Below, piece by piece: positions 21,202 through 34,260 of a DNA stretch of 64,000 nt. A program made the position numbers and the translations under genes. Each line of letters begins with the position of its first letter. Positions within the stretch are counted from its first letter, which is position 1. Source of the stretch: Roridomyces roridus (Eukaryota; Basidiomycota; Agaricomycetes; Agaricales; Mycenaceae). The stretch is from positions 620,001-684,000 of the forward strand of contig JARKIF010000006.1 in NCBI GenBank assembly GCA_029378245.1, in the 5' to 3' direction. The notes under the pieces were generated by a model that was given only the letters and a program-made list of their open reading frames with translations, was not told the origin of the DNA and did no database searches.

Positions 21202-21955
21202 ATTCAAAGTATATGTTGTGTGGTAAAGACGGGTGTGTCCAACCAGAATGCACAAGAGGACAAGTGAATTAGGGTTGGGTAGTGGGCGGGAAACCCTGGT
21301 ACAAACCAGTAAGGTATCTACGAGAAGTAATCGAGCTTTTATATGTAGGGAAAAGAAAGGTATCAGGAACACCATGCGGTACAGATAGGACCTAGATAGG
21401 ATAAATCATTAACCATGAAAAAATACCATGCGGCCGATGGTCAGGCCTTCAGGTGTCACTCGACCGTGGTGATCAAGCTTGGAAATCCAACATGTTGTTC
21501 GAGGCAAATTAAACGGAACTTGAGAACAATCACTCAGTTGAGTAGGGAAAGAACACCACTAGACTGTTAAACTATGGACGAATTACCGGGCTTTATATAC
21601 TGTAAACCTCAGTGCTCGCTTGTCAAGCGAATGTTTAGCATTGGAGGTGACACCCGAGGGGAGACTATGTATTACCTGGATGAAATGTGAGCAGTCGACG
21701 TCAGTGGCGATGCGCAGGCTCGATCGACAATTGCTTGCCTCTCAATTGTTCAATATCTGGGCTTGAGGCCATGACGCGGCGTGGCAGGTAGGTGTTCATG
21801 GCGGGAAATTCATTGATGGGCATCCCATGTGTCGTGAATCCAAAAACGCTACGCCGCCGCACGACCCGGGTTCGAATCGAACGAACCGGTGGGTCGAGTG
21901 GGTCGAGTTGCGGACCACGCCGCACAGTTCTCCTGAAGCTGCTGCCCTGTATCTC
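21202..21955. other. intergenic, no gene seen
   Basis: No supported coding region. At about 21865 a palindromic TTCGAATCGAACGAA-type sequence resembles the T-arm-like block found in the repeats just downstream. Confidence 0.3.
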
Positions 21956-21956
21956 G

Positions 21957-22575
21957 ACGCAAAGCTCCGTATTTGACCTGAACGATAAGTAGTCTGGTTG
22001 AACTGTGCAGAACTAAGGTCAAGTAGTCTAACTTTGTGTCTCGGTCCACTCTGACCCATTATTGAGCTTGGAAATCTGCAAGTGGTTTGAAGAAAAAAAG
22101 TACACATACGAAGATCAGCATGCCCGTGTCCGATTCGAACGAACGACCTTATCCCCTCTCAGCATGGCTGGGCGGAAGGATCGAGTGCGAGGCGTTGGTG
22201 GATGAGCGACGACTTGTACATAGATAATGGAATCAACAGAGCGAATATCTTCAACGGTACACGGAAGTTGTAACCATGGATGCGAAGCTCCGCATTTGAC
22301 CTGAATATTAATGATAGTCTGGTTGAACCTACGTGCTGTGCAGAACTGAGGACTTGGTGTCTAAGACCCATTGTTGAGCTTGAAACCATGGATGCGAAGC
22401 TCCGCATTTGACCTGAATATTAATGATAGTCTGGTTGAACCTACGTGCTGTGCAGAACTGAGGACTTGGTGTCTAAGACCCATTGTTGAGCTTGAAAATC
22501 TGGAATAAGTCTGGAGAAAAAGCAGCACACATACTACCAGAATGCCCGTGTCCGATTCGAACGAACGATCTCCTT
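21957..22575. repeat. cluster of three related repeats with a tRNA T-arm-like block
   Basis: Units 22273-22384 and 22385-22496 are 112-bp tandem copies that look identical. A diverged copy starts near 21957. The first and last copies run on into ATGCCCGTGTCCGATTCGAA (near 22120 and 22542). On the minus strand this forms a T-arm-like hairpin (GTTCG, loop TTCGAAT, CGGAC) close to the polymerase III B-box consensus. No acceptor stem or full tRNA can be folded, so this may be a tRNA-derived SINE relic. Confidence 0.5.
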
Positions 22576-22872
22576 GGCGCGGCGATTGGCCGGAGGAAAT
22601 GGATTAAGTGTGGGATCACAAACCCAGGCTGTAATGAATGGAAACCATCTGGCGCTTGCATACAGGATTGGGAACACATCTCTGATGCAAGGATTGATTT
22701 CTGTGAGCCCCACAGCTCTCAACACTCGAGGATGTGATGTGACCTGTTTGCACTAGTACTTGCAAGTCCTTGCAAAAATCCAGGCCCAAATCCTCCGAAA
22801 AATCTCAATAGTCAAATACAACATTAGATTGTGCTTGTCTACAACGTCCAGTGCGCGGGTATAGTAATGTAA

Positions 22873-23155
22873 TCAATTGCCGAAAGGGATATCGTCGTTG
22901 ACCTTCTTGTCCGCCACATCGTTGACGATTCCATCATCCTGCTGAGGGACGCCGATGTCCGTGGCACCTTGGTCGAGCTCTACACGCCATCAGAGATCAG
23001 AGGGAGACACAGAGAGAGGGTGAAGTATGCGTACTTTGGTTCACGGCGTTGTCAGCCCCACGCTCGACGCTGTCTCCGGGCTGCGCGTCCTGCTGCATCT
23101 TGTTCTGCGCTGCGCCCTCGACCTTGTTCTCGATTCCGTCGACGATGCCAGACAT
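22873..23155 (-). CDS. small conserved-looking hydrophilic protein (75 aa), function unknown
   Basis: Two exons, 23035-23155 and 22873-22979, are joined by a 55-nt intron (gtacgc...tgtag). They give a 75-residue acidic, glutamine- and asparagine-rich protein starting MSGIVDGIENKVEGAAQNKM and ending NDDIPFGN. It has no signal peptide, membrane segment or cysteine. The composition suggests a flexible cytosolic protein, perhaps stress-related, but I do not recognise a family. A TATAAAT lies on the minus strand about 80 bp upstream (near 23235). Splicing is well supported because the second exon is open and in phase up to the stop. Confidence 0.65.
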
Positions 23156-23159
23156 TATA

Positions 23160-24060
23160 TGTGAAGTGAGAAGGGGTGTGTGGATGAGTGGGGTTTGTGG
23201 ATGGATGAGTTGAGGGGAGGAGAGAAGCGGACGAGCATTTATAGGTCCCATTTGCGCCACCAGGCTGCGTCATAGGTCCGTCATTCGAGTCGACTCCATG
23301 GTACGTACATGGGTGCCATGGTGATTCGCTCCATCCAAAAATTCATCGTGAGTTCAGTCAGTCGCGCGTCACCGCGTTCTTCAGAAAGAGGCGCTTGGTT
23401 GGTTTGGTTGAACTTTGTACAGCTTTGGCTTGACGCATCAATCACGACCAAGTAATTGATCCGCAATCCGGTGATCGGACACACTCTCTTTTCCTTCTTC
23501 CACGTGCACCATGGACGCGCCAGCCAGCAAAAGACCGTAGACGCGTCTCTCCCGTCGTGGATTCGTGATTCAAGTGACCCAGTGACTGAATCCACCGGAT
23601 CCCGTCTGGATGCCTCATGACTCGAGCCTTGGTGTCCGGATCCGCGTCGCTCGGCCAATCCATGGACGTACGTACCTGCCGGGTGCCCTTGGGCTCGGTG
23701 TAGGGTAGACGAAATTTTCACCCTGGGACGATGAAGGATTCACTGGTGCGCGTCAGTCTTTCTCCCCTTAGCCCGGCTGAGACATGTCTTAGCATTCCAC
23801 GAACGCGGAACCTAGGTCTGACATCCAGCCGCCGCCGCGGAAGGCAAGTCTGAGACGCAATGGAGCGAGCCGCTGCCGCTCCGTGCTCTATAAGAACAGA
23901 CGCCCCACCTCCATGTCTCGCTTTTCGTTCTTCCCCCACTCACCCTCTTACGACCTCTTGACGACTCTGGACGTTAACGACCTTTTGACGACGAAAAACT
24001 AACGATGTGCGTCGTCTGAATTCCTCTGTTGCTCAGCTAACGTGCTCTCCCGACTAGATA
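23160..24060. other. shared upstream region of two divergent genes
   Basis: A 900-bp region between the 75-aa gene (minus) and the giant repeat gene (plus). TATAAG at 23889-23894 is a candidate TATA box for the giant gene. A 146-codon minus-strand open frame at 23281-23721 has no recognisable features and is not called. Confidence 0.4.
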
Positions 24061-24064
24061 AGCC

Positions 24065-27000
24065 ATGGCCCGTGCGCCTCTCCTCTTACTCCTCCTTCTC
24101 ATCGGATTGTCTCCGTCTACGACTACATCCTCTCCCCTCGACCTTTCCGGCATCTTCGGCCAGCAACAAAAGCCATCATCGTCGGCGCCGTCTTCCACCG
24201 CGTGCGCGGACTGCGTATCGCTCAACGGCCTCGTCGATACCGCGGGCTCTGTCATCGGCGGCGTGATCAATCCCAATGGCAACTCGAACTCTAACAGCCC
24301 CGCTCCTGCTGCTTCGAATTCCCAACCTTCCTCTTCCTCTTCAAGCACACCGATCGGCACCTCATCCGCCCCAGCTGTAACAGGCACTGCTCCGTGCTCG
24401 CTGCATACCGGAGGATGTCTCACTATCAACGGCGTCCTCACGGATATCGGGGTTGGGAATGTAGGTCAGGTTATTGGTGGGGTGCTCGGGGGTGGTGGGG
24501 CTCCTTCCTCCTCGGTAGCAACAGCGCCTTCAAATCAGAACCCCAACAATAACAACAACGCGCCAGCCACTTCGTCCCCTTCCCCTCCCCCGCCATCGGG
24601 TACGGCATCCGCGCCGGCAGTGACGGGCACGGTGCCCTGCTCGTTGCACACCGGAGGGTGTCTCACGGTCAATGGTGTCCTCACCGACATTGGCGTCGGG
24701 GACGTAGGGCAGATCGTAGATGGGGTACTGGGCGGTAGTTCATCGTCCTCGGTTGGCATCCCTGCGCCCGCCTCGTCTTCCTCTGCATCCCCATCCCCAT
24801 CCATTTCAAATTCCAATCCAAATCCAAATCCCAACAACTCTCCCTCCACGCCCTCTGGTACGGCATCCGCACCCATCGTGACGGCTACCGCGCCCTGCTC
24901 GTTGCATACAGGAGGGTGTCTCACTATCAATGGTGTACTCACGGATATCGGCGTGGGTGATGTGGGCGGCGTGATTGGCGGTGGTGGTAATTCTGGAGCA
25001 AGCGTACGTCTTCTCGTCGGTCAATCTTCTTTCATGAACCTAATGCTCTTTGTGTTACTCAGTCTTCTGTCGCAATTCCAGGCCCTGGACCCACCACCAC
25101 GGCTACGGCGACGTCTGGGAATCAAAACAGCGGTGGTGGTCTCCTGGGCGGCATTTTTGGTGGTGTGGATCAGGTTTTGAGTATTCTAACTGGTGGTGGG
25201 GTACGTGCATCCTTTTCTTGATGGTCGATTGGCACCTGATGCATATTACATAGGCTTCGGCCTCAACGACCGCCTCCGCACCTGCGGCATCCGCCACTAT
25301 GGACAACCCCAACTCGGGTGGCGGTGCTTTGCTGGGCGGGATATTGGATCCAGTCAACTCCCTCGTTTCTGCCATCCTCGCCGGGGGTACTGCGACTGCC
25401 CTACCCCCTCTACCTGCCGCAGCCTCCACCATCCCCTCCCCAACGCTCACATCACTCCTCACCACCGCCCTCAGCGTTCTAACCGACCCATCAAACAGTC
25501 AAGCAGACAACCTCCCCTCGGGCGCTGTGGATAACATCCTCAACAACGTCCTCCGCATCGTCCTTGGACCGCGGCGGAATAATCGGGTTGCGCTTTGTCT
25601 CGGAGCTGGTGCTGGAGGCGCGGGGTGCGTGGAAGTGGGCGGCGTGGTGTATGACGTCGCGGGGATAGTCGAGTGTTTGCTGGCGGATTTGCTTGCGGGT
25701 GGAGATGGCAGTGCGTGTGGGGTGCAGGCGGGAGATGTTAGCGGTATCTTGGCGTCGGCCACTGGTGAGTCACGACTTCATTCTTCAGTCGATGGGTGTT
25801 TAGTTCTCGTCAGGTCTTGCTAGTGCTACCGGTATTGTTGGATCTCTCGTTTCGGATGCTAGTGGAATAGCTGCATCGGCCACGTCGGTTCTCAGTGGCC
25901 GTGAGTTTTCGTTGTTTAATCCTCGACACTTCTTTGTTCTTACGTTTTGATAGTTGTTGCAAGTGCAACAGGCGCTGCGGGATCTATCCCCTCGGACGCT
26001 TCTGCTGTCATCGCATCCGCTACTTCAGTATTGAGTGGTGGTGAGTGTCCATTCCATGCTAGTTCAAAACTTTTTACTTACTTATTTTTATGCAGTTGAA
26101 GCCAGTGCCACGGGTGTCGTTGGATCTTTCGCTTCGGATGCTAGTGCGGTAGTTGGTTCCGTGACCTCGGTGCTGAGCGGTGGTCAGTTTCCATCTCCTG
26201 GTTTCGGACGATTTGCTGAGATGATTCGCAGTTGAAGCCAGTGCGACGGGCGCTATTGGCTCAGTCCTTTCGGATGCCAGTGGTATTGCGGGTTCGGCGA
26301 CTTCTGTGTTGAGTGGTGGTGAGTCTGCCGATCATCCTCTTCGCCTTTTCAACTGATTTTTACGTAGTTGAAGCAAGCGCTACGGGCGTCATTGGATCTA
26401 TCGTCTCGGATGCGAGTGCGTTAGTTGGTTCCGCGACCTCGGTGTTGACTGGTGGTCAGTTTCCATCTTCTGATTCCGAACGATTTACTGAGATTCGCAG
26501 TTCAAGCAAGTGCCACGGGCGTCATTGGATCTATCGCCTCGGATGCTAGTGCGGTGGTTGGCTCCGCGACCTCGGTGTTGAGCGGTGGTCAGTTTCCATC
26601 CCCTCTTGCCGACCGCTTCACTCATTTGCATACAGTTGAAGCCAGTGCTACCAGCGTTATCGGATCTATCGTCTCGGATGCTAGCGCGGTAGTTGATTCC
26701 GCGACCTCGGTGTTGAGCAGTGGTCAGTTTTCATCCGCATGATTCCTGATGTGTTACTGAGATTCGCAGTCGAAGCAAATGCCACGGGCGTCGTTGGTTC
26801 TATCTTGTCGGATGCTAGTGGTCTAGTTGCATCAGCCACTTCGGCCCTGAGCCCCGGTAAGTTGATCCGCCTTTGATCCGAGACATACATGCTCACTCTT
26901 GACCAGTTGCGGCGAGCGTCACGGGCAACGCTGGGTCTGTCGTCTCCGATGCCAGTGGGCTCGCTGCGTCCGCTACCTCTTTGGGCGGAAGCATCACCGG

Positions 27001-30000
27001 CAATCTGGGCACTGCAACGAGTGCCGTCGACTCCATCATTTCGGTATTGCCAAGCGATGTCGCTACCAGTGGGTGTTCAGTACTTTTATTTAACAAATAT
27101 TGGAAAATTGTCCAGTTATTACGGTTTTACCAACGGACGTCGTCACTTCTGCGACCGGCGATCTTGGGGCCGCGAGCAGCGTTCTTTCCGTGGCTGGCTC
27201 AATCACCAGTGATATCGGAGTCGCCGCTTCGAGTGTTATTTCCGCTGCATCTGGAGACATTGCATCTGCGACGAGCGCTATTGGAAGCGGTACGTGTCCT
27301 GTTCTCCAAAATATTGCAATCCGACTAATCTCCTTAGTCGTCACCCCGGCACCGGTCGTATCTGGCGGTATTTCTTCCGTTACCAGTGATATTGGCGCAG
27401 TGATCAGCAGTCTTCTCGCATCTCTCACCGGAAACATTGGCGGGGCATCGACTATCCTTTCTCCCGTCTCTGGAGATGTGGGATCTGCTACGGGTGCCGC
27501 TTCTACTCTCGTTGCGTCGGCTACCGGCGATCTCGGTGCTGTGTCCAGTCTTCTCTCAGTCCTATCCGGGGATGTAGCATCGGCTACCAGCGTTTTGGGG
27601 AGTGGTGAGTCGATCCCCTTCTTCTTCGCGTGTTGAATTAAAGCTGAGCTCTCGTTTAGCCATCACCCCACTTCCTTCGGGCGTCATTTCGGGCTTGTCG
27701 GCCGAGATTTCATCTGCCACCGGCGTCGGTGCGGCCTCCAGTGTACTCTCCGTGATATCGGGCGACGTCGCGTCAGCTACGAGCGACCTTGGTGTTGCTG
27801 CCTCTTCTATCAGTGGCATCCTCGCGTCTGCTACTGATGCTTCGAGTATTATCTCGGTGGTTTCTGGTGATGTTGCGTCTGCCACGAGTGTGCCCAGTGG
27901 TGTGTGTTGAGCCCCGATTCGTTGATGCCCAAACTCACCGTGCTCCTTAGTTGTGACTGCTCTTCCGTCGAGTGTTGGATCCGTTTTGACCGGCGACTTG
28001 TCGTCTGCGACTAGCGATCTCGGCCCCCTCCTCAGTATTCTCGCTTCGGCGACTGGTGACCTTGGTTCAGTGTCGAGTATGTTCTCCATTTTTTCGGGGG
28101 ATGTTCCGTCTGCTACTGGTGTCTTGGGCAGTGGTGCGTTTAGCCCATGTGTTCCCTGAATAAAAACTTACAGCCTCGGTTAGCTGTGACTTCCATTCCA
28201 TCGGGTGACGTATCATCGGCGACAAGTGATTTGGGCCCAGTCCTCAGCAGCATCCTTGCTTCGGCCACCAGTGACCTTGGTGCAGTATCGAGCGCCTTGT
28301 CTGCAGCCTCCGGGGCGGTCGATTCTCTCACGAACGATGTTGGTTCGACTTCCATCATCGCATCAGCCACGGGTGATCTCGGCGCTGCCTCGAGCGTTCT
28401 TTCGGCGGGCTCTGTGGATTTATCTTCTGCGATGAGTCAATTGGGGAGCGGTGCGTGATCATACTTGTTCCGAGTCTTCTTGAACTAATGGGCTCGTTCA
28501 GTTATTACTGCTCTGCCGTCGAATGCTCTATCAGATGCTTCATCGGCGACGAGGGATCTTAGCGCGTTGCTTAGCAGCATCCTCGCAACGGCGACAACTG
28601 ACCTAGGTGCAGCGTCGAGTGCCGCAGTCACAGGCATTGTGGGCTCAGCCTCCAGCGATGTCGGCGCGGCTGTATCTTCAGCGACAGCCATCATCGGATC
28701 AAATATTGGTGATCTCGGCGCCTCGAGCGTTCTTTCCGTTGTCTCCGGAGATTTGGCTTCTGCTACCAGCCAATTGGGCAATGGTGTGTTTTCATCTTGC
28801 TTTGCATGGCGTCAAAACCAATCCCTTTTTAGTTGTTACCTCCCTTCCGTCGAGCGTGTTGTCAGACCTTCCGTCGGCCACGGGTGATCCTAGTGCGCAG
28901 CTTAGCAGCATCTTCGGTTCGGCCACCAGCGATCTCGAAGAAGCGTCAAGTGTGCTTTCTGTGGCCACCGGCGCTGTCGGATCTACTGATATTGGTGCCG
29001 CTGCATCTTCAGCGACGGGCATAGCAAGCATCGGATCAGCCACTGGTGATCTCGGCGGCGCCTCCAGTGTTCTTTCTGCCGTATCCGGAGACTTGGCTTC
29101 GGCCACGAGTCAATTGGGTAGCGGTACGTACTCGTCGTGTTCTCCGCTGTTTTTTTTAACTAATCCTCTTCGTTCAGCCACCACCTCCCTTCCGTCCAGC
29201 GTTCTTTCAGACCTTTCATCTGCCACCACCGATATCAGCGCCCTCATCAGTAGCATCCTCGCCTCGGCTACCAGTGACATCGGTGTAGCGTCGAGTGCTC
29301 TGTCTGCAGCCACCGGGGTGGCGGGTTCCATCACGAGCGATGTCGGTCTGAGTTCCATCATCGGATCAGCCACTGGTGATCTCGGCGCTGCGTCGAGTCT
29401 GTCGGCAGTTTCTGGGGGTTTAGCTTCTGCGACGAGTCAATTGGGAAGTGGTGCGTTTTTATCCTGTCTTGAATTGCTTCAAAACCAATATTCTTTCGTA
29501 GTCGTTACGTCCCTTCCGTCGAGCGTGTTGTCAGAAATTTCATCGGCGACGAGTGATCTTAGCGCGCTTCTCAGTAGCGTTCTCGCATCGGCCACGTCTG
29601 ATCCCGGTGCGATGTCGAGCCTTCTCTCCGCCATCTCCGGCGATGTTGCGTCGGCAACGGGTGCCATGGGAAGTGGTACGTGCTCTTGAATTTTCGCGAC
29701 GTCTAAAAATTTAACATTACCAGCTGGCACTCCACTTCCATCGAGTGTCTTGTCGGTCGTATCCGGCGATATCTCATCCGCCACCAGCGACATCGGTGCC
29801 CTTAGCAGCATCTTGGCTTCGGCCACGACTGACCTCGGGGCAGCGTCCAGTGTTATTTCTGTGGTTTCTGGAGATGTTGCATCCGCGACTAGTGCTGTGG
29901 GCAGCGGTATGTTCTACATTTGTTCGCAGTTTTGACCTGATCCTTTTCTTTAGCTGTAACCTCTCTCCCGTCGAGTGTCCTGTCAGTTGTTTCGGGCGAT

Positions 30001-33000
30001 CTCTCATCGGCCACAAGTGATCTCGGACCACTTCTCAGCAGCGTCCTTGCGTCGGCTACCAGTGACCCTGGTGCAGTGTCGAGTGTTGTTTCCGCAGGCA
30101 CGGGCATTATTGGCTCAGCGACCAGCAATGTCGGGGCGGCTGCATCTTCAGCGACAGCCATTGTCGGATCAGCCACCGGCGATCCTGGCGCGAGTGTTCT
30201 TTCTGCAGTTGCTGGGGACTTGGCTTCGGCCACGAGTCAATTGGGGAGCGGTACGTTCTCACCTTGTTTTGCATTGCCTGCAACTCACCGTTGTTAGTTA
30301 TTACTTCCCTTCCGTCGAGCGTTCTATCGGATCTTACATCGGCCACGACGGATATCAGCGCACTGCTTAGTAGCGTCCTCGCATCAGCTACCAGTGACCT
30401 TGGCGCGGCGTCAACACCCACGGGCATTGTGGGCTCAGCCACCAGTGATATTGGCCCGTCGGCTACCTCTTTGGCCAGCAGCATCATTGGATCAGCCACT
30501 GGTGATCTCGGCGCCGTTGCCAGCATCCTTTCTCCCGCTTCCGGAGACATGGCTTCCGCCACAAGTGCCCTGGGCAGCGGTGTGTATTATTTTACTCCGC
30601 TGGAGCGAAACTAATGCCTCTGGTAAGTAATTACTTCTCTGCCGTCGAGCGTTGTGTCAGACGTTACATCGGTCACGGATGATCTCAGCGCGCTCCTTAG
30701 TAGCGTCTTTGCCTCGGAGACGTCTGAACTCGGGGCGGCGAGTGTTGTTTCCGGAGACCTTGGATCTGTAACCAGTGTCGCGGGTGCAGCAGCGTCTAGC
30801 ATTCTGTCTGCGGTCTCTGAGACTGTGGCATCGGTCACAGGTGCGTTTCCATCTTGGAGCTCAGGACTGTCGTTCAATTCCTCACTCTAGTTACACCGAT
30901 CCCGGCGAGTGTCCTCTCAGTCGTACCCAGCTTGGTTTCGGATGTCTCGGGCGACGTTGCATCTGCAACCAGTGATGTCGGATCAGGTGGGATCGTTCTC
31001 GTTTCCCATCAATCATGACTTATCTTTTCTTTTTTCTTGCAGTCATCACCTCGCTGCCCTCGAGCGTCTTCTCCAGTCTCGTTCCTTCTGCTACTGGCGA
31101 TGTGAACGTGACAGGGTCCCTGTCCGCGACGAGCGATCTAGGCGCCCTGTTGAGCAGTGTGCTCGCTTCTGTCACCAGCGGGCCATCGAGTGTGATATCT
31201 GGCGATATCGCGTCTGCTACGGGTCCTGCAGCGAGCGTGCTTTCAATCGCCTCCGAGGATCCGGGATCGCTCTTCAGTAGCCTCATTGTCTCGTCCACCG
31301 GTAATCTTGGCGTTGCATCCAGCGTGCTTTCCGATGTTGCGTCGGTCACTAGTGAGTGAGCCGTTTGATTTTCTTTCTCGCGTTTATATCGTCACGCAGT
31401 TGCGAGCGTAATCTCCGTCGTACCCAGCGATATTGCGTCTCTGACGAGCGCGGTGGGTGGAAGTGCATCAGACATTCTCGAGTCTTCTGCCACCGATGTC
31501 AACGCAGCATCTAGCGCTCTCGCAAGTGGTGAGTCGGATCGCAAGTCTACACCCTGCTTTCATTCATCCCTTTCCAGTTGTAACTTCCCTACCAACGACG
31601 TCTGTACCTGGTGTCGTGGCCTCCGCGTCTAGCGATTTTGGAAACGCAGCATCCAGTATTCTTTCAGCAGTATCCAGCGGTGGTTTGTCTTCGTCTTGTT
31701 CATGATTCTATGGGCTCTGACTTCCTTGCCAGTGGTAACCACGATCCCAACGAGCGCCATTTCAGTCATCTCGGGTGACATCGCGTCTGCTACAAGTGTC
31801 ATCGGCAGTCTCCTCGCGTCAGCCACGAGTGATATCGGTGCTGCTTCCAGCATTCTCTCCGGAGATGTTGGGTCGGCGAGCGGCGTTTTGGCATCAGCCA
31901 CTAGTGCCTTTGGCGGAGCGTCCAGTGTTCTCCCCGCGCCTGGTCCTGCGACGAGCTCGATTGTGTCGGCTACGAGTGACTTGGGTGCTGCGTCGAGCCT
32001 TCTTTCATCCGTCCCCGGCGTCGTCGTATCTGCTACCAGCGATTTGGGAAGCGGTACGTTCCACTTTACCCCAAATGTTTTCAAACTGATCGCGTTTCCA
32101 GTGGCTACTCCTCTACCTTCAGCTTTATCCGGCGGTGCTGCGTCCGTTACGAGTGATATCGGTGCACTTCTGAGCAGCGTTCTCGCCTCGGGAGGTGCCG
32201 ACGTGGCGTCCAGTGTCTCGGGCGCTCTGGCCTCGGTGACCAGCAACATAGGCGCTGCTGCATCTTCCGGCACGGGTGTTGTTGTATCCTCGACTAACGC
32301 ACCTTCTCTACTCCCCGGTCCAGGAAATGTCGGATCGAGTCAGGCGGGCGGGGCGTCTCTAACGAGTGGCATCGACACTGGTGCGTTTTGAGTGATTCAC
32401 TTATCTTAACGAGATTCTAACTTCCTTGCTTCAAGCGGTTACCACTTCACCTCTGACCACAATCTCTGGGGGCGTCGTGAGCAGCCTTCTTGCTTCAGGT
32501 ACCGTCGTTCTCCCCGCATCGATTTCATCGGGAGATCCGGCTGCAGTGGTGTCGAGCATACTCTCTGCGCTTTCTGGAGATATCGCGTCTACTACGAGCG
32601 TTATTGGGAGTCGTGCGTTGCTCACTTTCCACCCATTTTTCAGGCGCTAAACATATTTAAACAGTTCCGACCGGTATTCTCCCCGCACCTGGCAGTGTCA
32701 ACGTTCCCTCTGCTACGAGTGACTTGGGTGCGCTTAGCAGCGTCCTCGCGCCTGGTCCAGCAGCATCAATCTCCGCAGGGTCCACCACGATACCGACCGG
32801 CATCCTCCCTACACCTGGCCCTGGGAGCGTCAGCGTCAACGTCCCCTCTGCTACAAGTGACCTGGGCGCCGTTATTAGCAGTCTTCTCGCCTCTGCTTCG
32901 GTTAATCCGGCCGCTTCGAGCACAGGTCCAGTGGTATCGGTTCCCGGAGTATCCAACTCGCTCCAATCACAAGTACCAACCGGCAACCTCCCCGCATCTG

Positions 33001-34260
33001 GTCCTGGGAGCGTCAACGTCCCCGCCGCGACGAGCGATCTGGGTTCCATTGTTAGCAGTGTTCTGGGGGATCCCGGCGCTGTGTCAAGCGCGCTTTCCGC
33101 GATCTTGGGTAACGTCGGTTCTGGGACGGGTGGACTTGGCAGTGGTGCGTATCGTTGAACCGTGCCGTGTCCTTCTTCTGTCAACTGATGTTTTCTATCT
33201 TTTGATCCAGTTCCGACAATATCGATTGATCCTGGCGTCGGCACCAATACCGTCTCCCCGATCGTGAGCAGTATCTTCTCCGCCCCAACCGGCACTTCAG
33301 GCGGAGCGATTCCTGGTCCGGGCGCTGGCAATTCTGCCGGGAGTGGGATATCGACGTCGGTTGGGGGAGTGGTAGCGTCTGCTACGGCTGCTGCTGGATC
33401 CATCATCTCTGTACTACCCACAGCAGCGTCCGTGTTGAGTCAACTCGGCAGTGGTACGTTCATCGTCTCTGGCCCTCCTCGCACCGATATTTACTCCCTC
33501 GTCTGAAGGTCTAGGCAACGCCGGCTCCCAACCAAGTTCCGCCTCCAGCTCCGGCTTGACACTGACGATCATCAGCAACGTGCCGAGTCCGACGGCCGCA
33601 CCGGCCCCTCTATCAAGTGCCGCGATCAACAACTTCATCAATGCGTTGACCGCGGCGAATGCGGCTGCGAGCGATCTCATCGGCGCGTTGACGGCGCTTA
33701 CCGGCGTTGTGAATCAGGTGGTGAACGGCATCCTCGGAGCTTCGCTTAGCCTCCGCTTGAGCACATCTTTGGTGTGTTGAAGTGCTTTACTCTTATGCCC
33801 GCGCTAAGGATCGGATTGTAGAACGCCGACATCAATCTGGTTACTTTGCATGCGACTCGATTTGCGGGTTTGCTAGATGTCGTGGTCAGTCTCATGCCGA
33901 TCAATGCACCATGTGCGCTGACCGCCGTGTCCTACAGACGAATAACCTAGTCGACTACTCATCAGTATCAACCTCGGCCACAGTCGACGCGCGGGTCAAA
34001 GTCGTGCGTTGTTCCCCTCTCCCCCTCTCCGAGAACTAAACTTCCACGTCTCGCAGCTATTCGCCAGCATGAACACCGTAGGCCAACAAGTCTCCCTCCT
34101 TTCCCTCGACCTCAACTCGGTGGGCTTGGTTGATCAAATATGGACTTCGCTCGCGGGACTGCAGAGTGCTATTGATGAGGTGACATATTCGTGGCCTTTG
34201 ACTTGCGATGCGGCTGTTCTCGCGCGCCAAAATTTTGAGCTAGTTATGAAGAGTTTGTGA
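24065..34260 (+). CDS. giant secreted Ser/Ala-rich surface protein built from amplified exons (about 2764 aa, 38 exons)
   Basis: The N-terminus is a signal peptide (ARAPLLLLLLLIGLSPSTTT). Exon 1 (24065-25003) has a degenerate CADCVSLNG unit and three clear units with CSLHTGGCLTINGVLTDIGV, joined by Ser/Pro/Asn-rich linkers. Exon 3 has a related cysteine segment (GAGCVEVGGVVYDVAG). Exons 4-11 are eight 87-bp exons (25814-26856), each one 29-residue ASATG-x-x-GS-x-x-SDAS repeat. Exons 12-34 are longer and repeat LPSSVLSDLSSAT and SDLGAASSVLSAVSGDVASA motifs. All exons 4-34 are multiples of three in phase 1-1. A non-repetitive C-terminal domain (exons 35-38, 33515-34260) is helical. My full exon set sums to 8295 nt, divisible by three. 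A cell-wall or mucin-like role is inferred, not shown. Confidence 0.75.
25814..26856 (+). repeat. eight consecutive 87-bp exon repeats
   Basis: Exons 25814-25900, 25954-26040, 26096-26182, 26232-26318, 26368-26454, 26501-26587, 26636-26722 and 26770-26856 are all 87 nt and in phase 1. Each encodes a variant of one 29-residue unit, separated by 46-55-nt introns. Several use the unusual donor GTCAGT. Confidence 0.8.

Noticed and set aside
22100..22200. A tRNA gene on the minus strand
   Set aside because: Only a T-arm-like hairpin can be folded; no acceptor or anticodon stem pairs.
23281..23721. 146-codon minus-strand frame
   Set aside because: No recognisable features, composition like non-coding DNA, and it lies in a promoter region.
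31629..33421. Long minus-strand frames across the giant repeat gene
   Set aside because: Antisense reflections of the repeated SATSDLGAASS coding units; they cross the predicted introns without any feature of their own.
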